Assembly: GCA_933228675.1 (NCBI GenBank)
Contig: OW121744.1
Location: 96,188,008 to 96,252,007 of the forward strand
DNA: 64,000 nucleotides
Direction: 5' to 3'
Source: Stomorhina lunata
Taxonomy: Eukaryota > Arthropoda > Insecta > Diptera > Rhiniidae
The notes under the pieces were generated by a model, which worked only from the letters and a program-made list of their open reading frames with translations, had not been told where the DNA came from and made no database searches. Within the stretch, counting starts at the first letter, position 1. The number at the start of each line of letters is the position of its first letter. Made by a program: the position numbers and the translations under genes. Positions 50,082 to 59,880 of the stretch are shown in pieces.

Positions 50082-50975
50082 TTAATTTTTTTGGTAAAAT
50101 TGAAGGCCTTCATTACGACTCTTATACATCTCAATGTGCACAAACACATGTCTTTCCATTTCTTTCTTTTTTCTTCGCAATAGGCGTTTTCCTTCCCTTC
50201 TTTTCTCTCGATAATCTTCTGAAGTTCGACACGTAACTACTGACTGTAGAGTTGACACACTCAGACGTTCCGCGACACACTCAGACGTTCCGCGACGCAC
50301 TCAGACGTGTTTTTGCCTTAGCTGCAACAAGGTTATAATCGGTATCCATATTGACTCCTTGAATTGTATGTAAATCCAATAAATTTGATCGGGAGACACC
50401 CACGTCGCTTTGTGAATATCAAGGGGTCGAAACCTGGCACTGCTCACTACCATATTGCTATCAACCTTAAATCATTGCCAGATGTTACGTTGTGGAGACT
50501 CAGTTTACCAAAAGCAACTTTCCCGCCCAATCTTTGCGTCAAAATCTACCAGTTTTATTTTGACTTCATGATTAGGCCAAGTTGTTCATAAAAGGCTTCT
50601 TTTATATCATCACCTACGGGAGCGTGTGCACAAATCAGCTTTATATGGAACTATTTTGCTTTGACTCGATATCCTTTCGTTTACTGGGGTAAATCTGAAG
50701 ACAAAATTTCGCATTCTTTTGCTGATTATGGATCCGCAACCAAATTCATGCCTACTCTCATGGCAGCTGTAATACAGGTAAAATTTTGGCGACTTGGCGA
50801 CACCGTGACCGTTCCATCTTAACTCCTGGACAGCGTCAAGAACATCTATCAACTGAATCAATGCATCTCCTCTGTAAAGTGTTCGGATTTTTCAAGTGCT
50901 GATCCCTGTCATGGTTTTTTTTTCGTCGTCAACATTAAGGGGGCTTGTTTTAATTCTTACTTTCTGCTTTTTCAT
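50082..50975 (-). pseudogene. RTE-clade LINE ORF2, N-terminal fragment (broken)
   Basis: Minus strand. From ATG 50975 it reads a short leader, a stop, and then RTE endonuclease pieces: KIRTLYRGDALIQLIDVL, QELRWNGHGVA, SKRMRNFVFRFTPVNERIS (about 50660-50720). It continues with AKIGRESCF and a DIHKATWVSPDQI-like block (about 50390-50420). At the end, REKRREGKRLLRRKKKEME (about 50165-50220) matches the linker between endonuclease and reverse transcriptase. Stops, frameshifts and an internal deletion between endonuclease and linker disable it. A roughly 20-bp minisatellite (CACACTCAGACGTTCCGCGA, about 50258-50310) has grown inside. The element is cut off by the Sat-6 array. Confidence 0.82.
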
Positions 50976-51222
50976 AGTATATATTTTTTCTAGGAGTGGG
51001 TTACTAACCCAACGACGTGTCATCTCAAAATTATATTGTTCTTCTGGGGAATCTCGCGGCACACATTAGCTCACTACTTCAAGGGATGTTAACGTTGTTA
51101 CCCGAGTAATACCACGAGGACATCCGTATTCACAGTTGAAATAAAGGATGAACCAAGATAACTCTGGGCTTACCAAGTTAAGACCAAACAGAACCGTTGC
51201 TTGGTATCCAACATCCCTTACA
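50976..51222 (-). mobile_element. 5' UTR of the minus-strand RTE element
   Basis: Read on the minus strand it begins TGTAAGGGATGTTGGATACC and runs into the ORF2 start region at 50975. The same sequence is the head of the short elements at 27673, 45451 and 58660. This copy shows that the head is really an RTE 5' end. Confidence 0.78.
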
Positions 51223-51407
51223 TAACCCTTGTGCGAACTACTGCCACGATTTAATTCGTTAAAACATCAAACACTAGATCCAAAAGATCGAGCTTTAGCC
51301 AAAAAAGATCGATTTTAGAACATGTCCAACTTTCTATTAGTTACGCTAATTGCTGTTGTAATGTATTTCAAATTTTACTTCGATTAACCTGAAAGTAATA
51401 CTTCATT

Positions 51408-52388
51408 CCCAGTAAAACTTTTCATTACCAAATAATGAGTTAAACAGTTAAACTATTGAATACGAACTACTTACTCATTCGCTGTTTAAGTCATTACATT
51501 AACATGGGGATGTCATTGGAGGCAAGTACTTACCAATTGCAGAAAAGTAAAGACTTGGGTAAGCAATTTGAAAGCAACAACAACAACAGCAACAACTTTT
51601 TTGTTGTTGTTGTATTAAAAACATATATTTTTAAACGAAATGCAAAATTTTTTTGATGAACCAGACCCTCCGACTGCTAGGTAGAGACTCTTCCACTGAA
51701 CTACTTCATATGTTAAAAACTTAGCAGCTTATAATTAATATATACAATTTTTATTTTTAGATCCAAAATCATGTGAAATAACTTTGTTTTTCTCTGCTTT
51801 TTTTTTGCTTTGTTGTAATTTTTGGAAAAATATTTTTATACGATTTTTTGTAATTATTTTAAAACTTTTTTAAAATTATTTTAAAACTTAAACAATTTAA
51901 ATCTTCTTTTTTGTATAAGTTTTTACATAAGATTGACTCTTACTTACCTAAATGTTACAACCTGTTAAGGTCAAAGTCCGAGCATATTTTCGAATTCCAT
52001 GGATTTCGATCTTGTGCGAATATTCTCCAATTTTATAGGCCAAGCTTTGAAAAATGTTCCTATACTTGGTCTTTCTACATAATCAAAATTTACTCATGAT
52101 GGTATTTTTTCATTAACGTGAGTTAGTTTTACAAATTTTTTTTACAGAAGATAATATTTAAGTTCTTAAAATTCAAAAATCATTTAAAAAGACTCTTTTA
52201 ATAAAAAAAAAACTAAAAAAAATTGTTGCCCTTGGTGGGATTTGAACCGGGGCCATTCAGTTTAAATTACCATCTTAATTACAAATAAGTACTTCTGTAA
52301 TAACTTATTTTTTATTCGGATGGTATGTTGTAGGCGTTACAAGGTAACCAGTTATCAGAGTACTTGCCATTACCAAAGTTTTGCTGGG
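51408..52388 (-). mobile_element. TIR element, inverted right partner (0.98 kb)
   Basis: Reverse-orientation homologue of 45138-46423, starting CCCAGTAAAACTTTTCATTA and ending AAAGTTTTGCTGGG. It retains the 3' portion of the RTE-derived short element (about 51940-52085) with its right target duplication, but about 280 bp (equivalent to about 45452-45735) are missing across a TAG microhomology. The B-box half of the tRNA-like segment is also gone. Similarity is otherwise high. Confidence 0.82.
51940..52085 (-). mobile_element. 3' remnant of the RTE-derived short element
   Basis: Minus strand: ACCAAGTATAGGAAC, CCTTAACAGGTTGTAACATT and a tail beginning TTAGGTAAGTAAG, then AGTCAATCTTATG, as in the left partner. 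The head was lost by the deletion described for the host element. Confidence 0.78.
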
Positions 52389-53150
52389 ATTGTGTCAAAA
52401 TTATAGCTTACCTTACAAAAATAATACAATAAGATGCGAAGAAGTAATAAGACAATCTCAATATACAATAAGACACTTTACTCAATCTTGTATGAAATTG
52501 ATTAAACATGGTAACACTCTAAGCCAAAACATTGGACAATGTGTGAAAGCAAATATCTGTTTCATACCACCATAAGTGTGTAAAAATTTTAATTTCTTTA
52601 AATTACTCATTAAACTCATAACCTTGAGATACATTTTTTACAGAAACTATTTCAAGTATCTTCAAGTATTTCATGCCACACACACACACATTTCAAATAC
52701 CATTTGAAACGGTCAAATTTCAAATAAGAAAACGATTAAAATTTAACAATTAATAAGATTTTACATTTGTTTGAAATGAGGTCTTTTTTGAAAGGAGGTC
52801 TTTTAAAGTAGTAAACGAGTAATAATAAAATGTTTGAGATTGTTTTTTTTTCTTCTTTTTACACTTAATAAGTGTAAAAGACCGCAAATTGTTTTTTAAT
52901 CATTTTTTGAATGCGAAGCGGCTGAATACAAAGTATTTTTTGGATGAGAGTGAAAATAGAAAAGAAAGAAAAAAACCATTAAGAAGCATGGGAATTTCAA
53001 ATGAAACAAATATAATTAATTGTAACAGCTTTTTTTTTCTTAAAATTAAGTAAAAAATACTTGTACTATATAATTGAATAAGTGGGTTAGTTATACATAT
53101 ATGGCAAAACTATTCAAAATTTTCAATTTTAAAATAACTATTAATAAAAA
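52389..53150. other. AT-rich spacer, no gene seen
   Basis: No transposon motif or RNA gene recognised. A short (CA)n tract lies at about 52678-52690. Confidence 0.45.
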
Positions 53151-53883
53151 CAAGTAAGAAAGTGCTATAGTCGGTCAAGCCCGACCATACGATACCCTTC
53201 ACCACTAAGGTCAAAGGTGTTATTTTTACTGTATAAAACAAAACTTATATATTTAACCTGTTTCCGTCATTTGGACTTATATGAGAGCTAGGGTCAAATG
53301 TGGACCGATTATCTCGAAATTTGGCAAATTGATTACAGTTGTTACAAAAATTATGTATGCAAACAATAACAATAAAATTCCCATTATCTTCAGATTTACG
53401 AGCGTTTTAGTGATTTTTGTCTCATTTAGTACGTTTTTTAAGAAAAGTTTGTATGGGAGCTATGGTCAAATGTGGACCGATTTTAACGAAATTTGGTATA
53501 GTGATTTATGTTTACATAAGCAGTATTTGATTTTTTATTTGTGGCCAATATGTCAATTCCGGGAAGTGGGACCTATGGGAGGTACCATAAATAATGAACC
53601 GATTTTGATGAATTTCAATTTATGGTCCCAATATCCAATAAAAAAATGATCTGTGCCAAATTTCATCAAATTATCTTTAGAATTGCGACCTGTAGTTTAA
53701 TTACAAGATTTACATGGGGGTCCAGCCAGCTAACCAGACAGACGGACATCGCTAAATCGACTAAGAAAGTGATTCTAAGCCTATTGGTATACTAAAGGGT
53801 CTAAGACAAACATTTCCATGCGTTACATACATCAGCACAAACTTATAATACCCTTTCCACCTATGGTGGTGAAGGGTATAACT
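53151..53883 (-). mobile_element. Helentron-like non-autonomous repeat
   Basis: One end reads CAAGTAAGAAAGTGCTATAG, then the hairpin GTCGGTCAAGCCCGAC, then ATACCCTTCACCACTAAGG. The other end, at 53866-53883, is the complement of the last motif (GGTGGTGAAGGGTATAA). These are subterminal inverted repeats. Two internal units of about 180 bp share GGTCAAATGTGGACCGATT (53291 and 53463). The related ends at 62981-63020 and 63389-63445 carry the same CAAGTAAGA plus hairpin layout. The layout resembles Helentron-associated interspersed elements of flies, from memory; there is no Rep/helicase here. Confidence 0.6.
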
Positions 53884-53974
53884 ATCTACATAAACCAAAT
53901 GTTTAGACCCAGCTTTGCTCATGTTTTTCAACTATTCAAATTTTTTAGAAAGATCTCTAATAGACCAGTGCATT

Positions 53975-54187
53975 TTTCCATATAAACTTACAACATCCCC
54001 AATAACAATGACTTCTATATTCCATCCCCACTTTTCGACCGTCCCTTCACTGTGGACATCTCTGGATTTCCAATAGATTCTGAAACTCCAATAGATTCCG
54101 AAACTCCAATAGAGACTTGCTGCTAAAGATAAGCAAATATAGGTCTAAATCGATAAAGGTGGAGGCTTTTTCATCCCCTTGTTTGAA
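53975..54187 (+). pseudogene. LOA-type ORF2 scrap (start of RNase H)
   Basis: In one frame it reads NIPNNNDFYIPSPLFDRPF and TVDISGFPIDSETP, matching NLPDNIDYCIPSPAFEQSF and TADISGA of the intact LOA-like ORF2 just before its RNase H. In another frame GGGFFIPLF matches GGGFFIPSF. The peptide TPIDSE is tandemly repeated. Only about 70 codons remain, abutting RTE sequence at about 54188. Confidence 0.7.
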
Positions 54188-54815
54188 GAAAAGATGATGA
54201 TATAAAAGAAGCCTTTTATGATCAACTCGAGGAAGTGTACGATAACTGCCCCAATCATGACGTCCAAATAATACTGGATGATTTTAACGCGAAGATTAGG
54301 CGGGAAAGCTGCTTTTAACCCACTGTTAGTGAATTTAGTCTCCACAACGTAACATCTGACAATGGTTTGTGGTTGATCTCCTTTGTGGGGGCTCGCAATA
54401 TTGTAATGAGCAGTACCAGGTTTCGACTAATTGAAATCCACAAACGACGTGGGTGTTTCTCGATCAAATTACAAAAAATCAGATAGACCATATTGTAGCT
54501 GACGAAAGGCACTCATCAAGTATTTTGGAGCTGACGAAAAACACTCATCAAGTGTTTTGGATAGACGTACAATTCGACTCCATTCATTATCTTGTTGCAG
54601 CTAAGGTGAGAACACGTCTGCGCGCGACGCGGAACATACAGACAAAGGCACAAAGAAAATTTGAAGTCACAAAACTACAATTTCATCAAATTGCCACTGA
54701 TTGCTAGCAACAAACAGCTCAGTTACTCAGAGAAGATATTCCCAGTTCAAATGACATCTGCACGGTATGGCAAAGTATTGCCAACTCCATGAAGACTGCT
54801 ATAAAATCTGATTAG

Positions 54816-55095
54816 AGTTCTAAAACGTGCATACATATTTCCCACGACATTCCAATTAGAACAAGGGATACTTGTCTCAGACAATGAGCAGCATCCGATT
54901 CTATTTTTAGACTCATTAAAAGGGACCTACGTTTTAACACCGACTTCAAATGGCAAATGCATTAGTTAGAGAAGTTTTACATAGCCAATAATCAGTGGCT
55001 AGCTGAGTTATGAGGTGAACCTTTTTTTTAATTTATTTTTCCAAGTGGAACTGGGCAGGGATCGAACTAACCAGCTATACCACGGCGGTTTAGAA
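54816..55095 (-). mobile_element. tRNA-derived SINE inserted in the RTE element
   Basis: Minus strand. The head (55095-55040) reads CCGCCGTGGTATAGCTGG, with A-box-like TAGCTGGTTAG (55077-55067) directly joined to B-box-like GTTCGATCC (55067-55059), as if the anticodon arm were deleted. An unrelated body runs to about 54816. Flanks are AAAATCTGATTAG (54803-54815) and AAAATCTGTATTAG (55096-55109), an imperfect target duplication. RTE coding resumes right after it. Part of the body recurs at 27290-27400. Confidence 0.72.
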
Positions 55096-56422
55096 AAAAT
55101 CTGTATTAGGCTTCCAAACCCCTCTTCCGAAAAACTCTTGATATGATGAGGAATGCCGAAATGCCACCGCTAAGAAAAATGCAGCCTACAGGGCAACTCT
55201 ACAATCAGTAGGTATGAGTCGAACTTTAGAAAGATATCGAGAGAAAAGGAGTAAAGAGAAACCGCTATTCCTAAGAAAAAAAAATGGAGAGATATGTATT
55301 TGAGAAATTGAGATATAGAAGAGCCATAATGAAGCTCGTAAATTTCACACAAAAAGTAAAACACGAATCGGGTGGTTTTGGCAGTTATATCTTCTTCGGT
55401 AAAGACGACCAAGGAAACCTGGTGACGGACAAAGAAAGCGCAATAAAACTTTGAAAGGAGCACTTTTGCACATTGTAAGTATCAAATAAAAGCGAACAAG
55501 ATCACAAGCCTAAACAAATCAATGATGATGGCATTTTATGTTCACCACCCAAGCAAAACGAGGTTGGAATTGCAATAACTCGACTAAAAACTAACAAAAC
55601 CGAGGGTGCCGGTGATTTGACAGCAGAGGTTCTTAAGGCCTGGGGTGATGACTTGATAAAGAGTATGTCCCAGCTTATAAAAATCATATGGTAAGATGAA
55701 CATATGCCAGACGATTGGAGTTTCAGTGTTCCTTGTCCAGTGCACAAAAAGCAGATAAAACCGCATATGCAAATTATAGAGGTATAAGCCTCCTTGAAAG
55801 GTTAATTCCCAAAGTTAGCGAAATAATTGAAACCTACCAATCTGGCTTTAGACCGTGCAAATCTACTACTGACAAGATCTTCACGCTACGTCAAATCCTG
55901 GAGAAGATCCAAGAGAAACAGTTAAAATAGGTAAAAGCCTATTGAAGCCATTCGTAACTAAACGCGGATTTAGGCAAAGCGATAGCTTTTCCTTCGTGAT
56001 CTGGAACAATTTTCAATAGAAAACATAGCTAACTCTAAAAGATGTTATCTATAGAAGAGATGCCATGTAATCCTAGTCCCGCTGCATTTTATTAAAAATA
56101 AAGATTGAAGAAAGCATTCGACTTAGCATAGTCGCAGTCAGATTAGGATTACTAAGCCGAAGAAGCTCTTGAATCTCGACTTTTGATGACATACCAACAG
56201 ACACACGGTCAAGGGAACAAAGCCTTCGTGGAATCTAACTTCTTCCCACATACCAGTTGGAATGTCTTCTTTGAAAGATTCCAAGATCGCGTTAAGCTGA
56301 TTCCACGTAGATTAGGTAGATTAGGATTACTCAGCAGAAGAAGATCTTGAATCTCCAATTGTGATGGCATACTATCAGGCACAAGCGCAAGGGAATTAGT
56401 TCTTTGTGAAGTCTAACTCATT

Positions 56423-56965
56423 CACTTCTTAAAACTGTGCTGGGTACCTGGCCATAATAATATACTGGGCAATGAGAAAGCAGATGAATTGGCACGCAAT
56501 GGAGCAGACTTGAATGGAAATGCAGCATATGTGGAGGTTTACCCTGGGCTCTGCTCAATTTATCAGAATATGAGAAGCAAATTTAAATCTGAATCAAATG
56601 TATTGTGGAATAACACAACGCAATGTACTCAAACGAAAGCTCTATGGCAGACAAGAGATATTAACACACAAAAAACTATATTAAATATGGATAAAAATGA
56701 TTTAAGGATATATGTAGGCATCATAACTGGACATAATAACTTAAGGTACTTCTTGAAAAAAATATGCTTAAGAAATGACGATATGTGTAGATGGTGCAAC
56801 GAAGAAGAAGACACATACCACTTCCTTTGTCAATGTGTTGCACTATCTAACAATCGATTTAAATGTTTTGATTCTTACTTTTTTCAGAATATAGAAGATC
56901 TAAGGAACGTGCATCCTCTAAAGATGATAAAATATATCAAATTGTCGAAGCTTTATGTGAACTGA
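56423..56965 (+). pseudogene. LINE ORF2 C-terminus: end of RNase H plus CCHC
   Basis: Open from the insertion point to the stop at 56963-56965 (180 codons). It begins with FLKLCWVPGHNNILGNEKAD and ELARNGA, the last conserved block of LINE RNase H with its His and final Asp. It ends with a zinc-binding-like CRWCNEEEDTYHFLCQC (about 56790-56840), comparable to the C-terminal CCHC of the intact LOA-like ORF2. The frame is undamaged but has no start codon, so it is a dead, 5'-truncated copy. The intact frame suggests a fairly young insertion. Confidence 0.85.
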
Positions 56966-57117
56966 TAAAGGAGGAAAACAAAATGTGCTAAATGTTAGTA
57001 ATGCTTCTCGAAATGAAGCTTCTTAATCGAGGACGCACTATGGATCAACACCTATGGTCTTGTGCATAATCTTACAGTTTTCTGTGAGGTCCTCCTATCT
57101 AATCTAATCTAATCTAA
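56423..57117 (+). mobile_element. 5'-truncated RNase H LINE with (TAATC)n tail
   Basis: Flanked by TCTAACTCATT at 56412-56422 and again at 57118-57128, an 11-bp target duplication. Removing the insert restores TCTAACTCATTTCCACATGC, which matches the sister unit TCTAACTTCTTCCCACATAC at about 56237. The insert ends in tandem TAATC units (about 57096-57117). It contains only the 3' end of an I/R1/LOA-group element, of a family different from the 28.2-34.0 kb element (TAATC instead of TAACC tail, different RNase H sequence). Confidence 0.88.
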
Positions 57118-58265
57118 TCTAACTCATTTCCACATGCTAGTTGGACTTCTTTAAAAGATTGCAAGATCTTGAATCTCAAAAGTGAAGATTCAAGAGCTCC
57201 TTCCACTTAACATCGTCGCAGTTAGATTGGGATTACTGAGAAGAAGAAGAAGAAGCTCTTAAGTCTCTTTTGATTACATATTATCAGGTCCAACTGAACG
57301 AATCTCATCCAAGAAAACTACAAATGCAGGAATCTCATCCAAGAAAACTACTTCGAGTCTATCTTCTTTCCATATACCAGTTAAACTGTCTTCTTTAGAA
57401 GAAATGCAGTTTTCAACCAGAATCTCCGTAGTAAAAAAAGATTTACGATTTGACTACCTTAAAATTGCTTTGACAAGCTCACTGAAGGATCTATCCAGTT
57501 CGACAAGCAGCTTCAGACATATGGTGTTTTGTTGTCTGGCTTTATTTTAGATATCAGTCTGATACATATACTTACGAGTTGGAAAATATTTTCCCAAAGC
57601 ATCTCCTGTAAAGGTTCGTCTAAAATAGATATTCGGGACAGTTCGAAAATCAAGGATGTTATTTTTCTAAATAGGATTAATAGATTACAAATGAATTGCT
57701 ATAGCTATGGCGCAAACCCGTCCACACACATCCATGTGAATAAAGAGGTTATTGGATGTGTAGGTATCTTTAATTATCTTGGAAGTTTGGTATCTTCAAA
57801 AGGCGGCGCTGATGCAGATATTGAATCACATATTAACAAGGCAAAATCTGCATTCTCCGAGCTATTTGGAAATCTCGGAAAATATCAGCAACAACCAAGT
57901 TACGAATATACAAAGAATGTATTACAGCTGCGAAACTTCGAAAAGTACAAATGCCATCGATAAGCCCCTGCAAACCTTTGCAAACAAATGCCGTAAGCAT
58001 TTAAATAGTGGCCGAACCGCATAAGAAATGAAGATCTACTTAACGCGACAAATCAAATCCCTGCTTGTATGTCAAAGGAAATGGAGATGGATAGATCATG
58101 CACTTCAAAGGCCAAATACCAACATTGCTAGACAAGCGCTTCGTTTGAACCCGCAGGGAAGAGGTCGTCGTGTTGGTGCACCTGCTAGAACGTGAAGAAG
58201 GTCAACTGATGCGGAGTTGCAAGCACAAGCTATTTTTGGAATGACGTATGTCCAACGTCTCGCAA

Positions 58266-58660
58266 CTTACTTACTTAAATGGCCTATATTTACAACCTGT
58301 TAAGGTCAAAGGCCAGGCATGTTTTAGAATTGAATGCAATTCGATCTTTTGCGCTATTCTCCAATTTCGTAGTCCATGCATTGAAAAATTATCTTCTATT
58401 CTTCTTACATTCTTCATAGTAATTGTTTTTTCCAGGAGTGGGCTACTAACAAGACGTTGGTAACCCATATTTTTATAGTTCTCATGGAAGAACTCGCTGC
58501 ACTTGTAAACTCACTACTTTAACGGGTGTTAAGGTAGATAACCAGGCGATACCACGAGGAAGTCAGTATCCACAGTTGAGATAAGAGAGACCAAGATAAG
58601 TCTGGGCTTACCAAATTAAGGCCAATCAGAACCGTTGCTTGCTATCAAACATCCCCTACA
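58266..58660 (-). mobile_element. RTE-derived short retroelement, complete 395-bp copy
   Basis: Bounded by exact 8-bp duplications TCTCGCAA (58258-58265 and 58661-58668). On the minus strand it starts TGTAGGGGATGTTTGATAGC, contains GATTGGCCTTAATTTGGTAA and ACAATTACTATGAAG, and ends CCATTTAAGTAAGTAAG. The first part equals the RTE 5' UTR at 50976-51222. The second part (from about the ATG on) is not RTE coding sequence. The host RTE frame reads QRLA before it and continues IVSDIKEWL after it. This is the best-defined copy of the family. Confidence 0.88.
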
Positions 58661-58668
58661 TCTCGCAA

Positions 58669-58760
58669 TTGTGTCCGATATAAAAGAATGGTTAAGGCCC
58701 TATGCTCCACTGGGAGTCTAGGAAAGCATTAGAGGAAGAAGAAGAAATCAATTGCTGCAT
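58669..58760 (+). pseudogene. C-terminal end of the RTE relic
   Basis: Resumes the frame interrupted at 58257: IVSDIKEWLRPYAPLGV then a stop, matching the usual position of the last residues of RTE ORF2. A GAA-rich stretch follows before unique DNA. Confidence 0.65.
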
Positions 58761-59880
58761 TTAAAATTTCAAAGTCTGTCATTTTAAAAGATATTGCGTT
58801 TCAAAAATTTATCATACCGAAATCGTTTTGAAATTAAATTAATAGAGTTCCATTTATTATACATTAAAATTGAAACCAAACACTTCATATTAGCAAACTA
58901 TTTAATTTAAATGTTTCAAGGGTGGATTTTATAACAAAAATAGTTCATAAAATTTGCATATTTGGATAAATACTACTCTCGACAATCTTTTCTAGTTTTT
59001 AAGGTGATTTAATTAAACAAACAATCAAAGGTTTCACATTACATTTGTTTATTTATTACTCTGGCAACCACCTTAGAACTTGAATCCCATACCCATATTT
59101 TTTTTTTCGAAATATATTTTTTAAATACCCAAATATTGACAATACTTAAAAAGATATAAACAAAAAAATTATAACATTAAAAAACTCAGGCATTAGGGTT
59201 GCAATGACAAAAACGTATCTCACAGATTAACAAAAGCACAAAATTAGAGAACTTTAATAAAGGACATTAAAAGGAAGAACAAACGGAAACGTGCCGCCAC
59301 TAAAGGGATTTACGCAATTTTAACTTAAACATTTGTCAAGTACCCGTTGGCTGCTGCCAGAAAAGAGCTACAATATTGGAAAGATAAAACGCATAATGAA
59401 ACCATAGAGACGAAATAACAAATTCCTATTAAGGGTTGCATTTGACAAGAAAATATTGAAAAATTTGTGTGTTTTTGTGGTGGGCCTGATGATGCTGATG
59501 ATGTTACAGTTTTTTTTTTTTTTTTTTTTTTCTTTTAATTTTTTGGTTGATATTTTATTATGCAAATTGGATTAAACGCAAATAAGTTTAAGGCTATACA
59601 AAAGAATATAAAATTATGACAAATAAATAAAAAATTAAGGGATGGCTGAATGAGTTTCTTGTTGTCATATCCTTGAAAATTAGCTGCAAAAGCAACAAGA
59701 TTTGAGAAATGAAATAATAATAAAAATTATTTGTAAATGGGATTAAAAATTGTTATTAGGAATATAAAAGAGGATTTGTTAAGAGAAAAAGGAAATATTT
59801 CTTGAAATTATTAAAATTGGTCATATGTTGAAATTTGGTAAGGAATTTTGCAAAATTTTAAATTTCAAAATATATACAAA
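58761..59880. other. AT-rich spacer, no gene seen
   Basis: Unique AT-rich DNA with a T-run at about 59511-59532. No motif-bearing frame. Confidence 0.45.

Larger units (their letters stand above)
56100..57420. repeat. Three to four diverged copies of a 170-180-bp unit
   Basis: Recurring words are GATTAGGATTACT or variants (about 56142, 56323, 57224), GAAGAAGCTCTT or GAAGATCTTGAATCTC just after, and TCTAACTTCTTCCCACATAC-type words (about 56237 and, split by an insertion, 56412 with 57118). The block separates the reverse transcriptase part of the RTE relic from its C-terminal part and carries a (GAA)n tract near 57243. Confidence 0.7.
54188..58257 (+). pseudogene. Decayed RTE-clade LINE ORF2 with nested insertions
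   Basis: Plus-strand pieces follow the RTE order. The endonuclease end shows KEAFYDQLEEVYDN and HDVQIILDDFNAKI (about 54208-54290), then RTRLRATRNIQTKAQRKF (about 54609-54665). The linker shows YDEECRNATAKKNAAYRATL (about 55140-55200), RYREKRSKEK and EARKF. Reverse transcriptase shows LKTNKTEGAGDLTAEVLKAW (about 55585-55645), NYRGISLL (about 55765) and YQSGFRPCKSTTDKIFTLRQ (about 55835-55895), then LKPFVTKRGFRQ (about 55945). The active-site YADD block is missing. The C-terminal part shows YLGSLVSSKGGADADIESHI (about 57777-57838) and NIARQALRLNPQGRGRR (about 58122-58172). Many stops are present. It was invaded at 54816, 56423 and 58266, and continues briefly after 58669. Confidence 0.85.

Noticed and set aside
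53281..53649. 122-codon plus-strand frame
   Set aside because: It covers internal repeat units of a non-autonomous element and has no protein motif; its two halves are tandem copies.
57096..57120. (TAATC)n as an independent microsatellite
   Set aside because: It is the 3' tail of the truncated LINE that ends there, next to an 11-bp target duplication.
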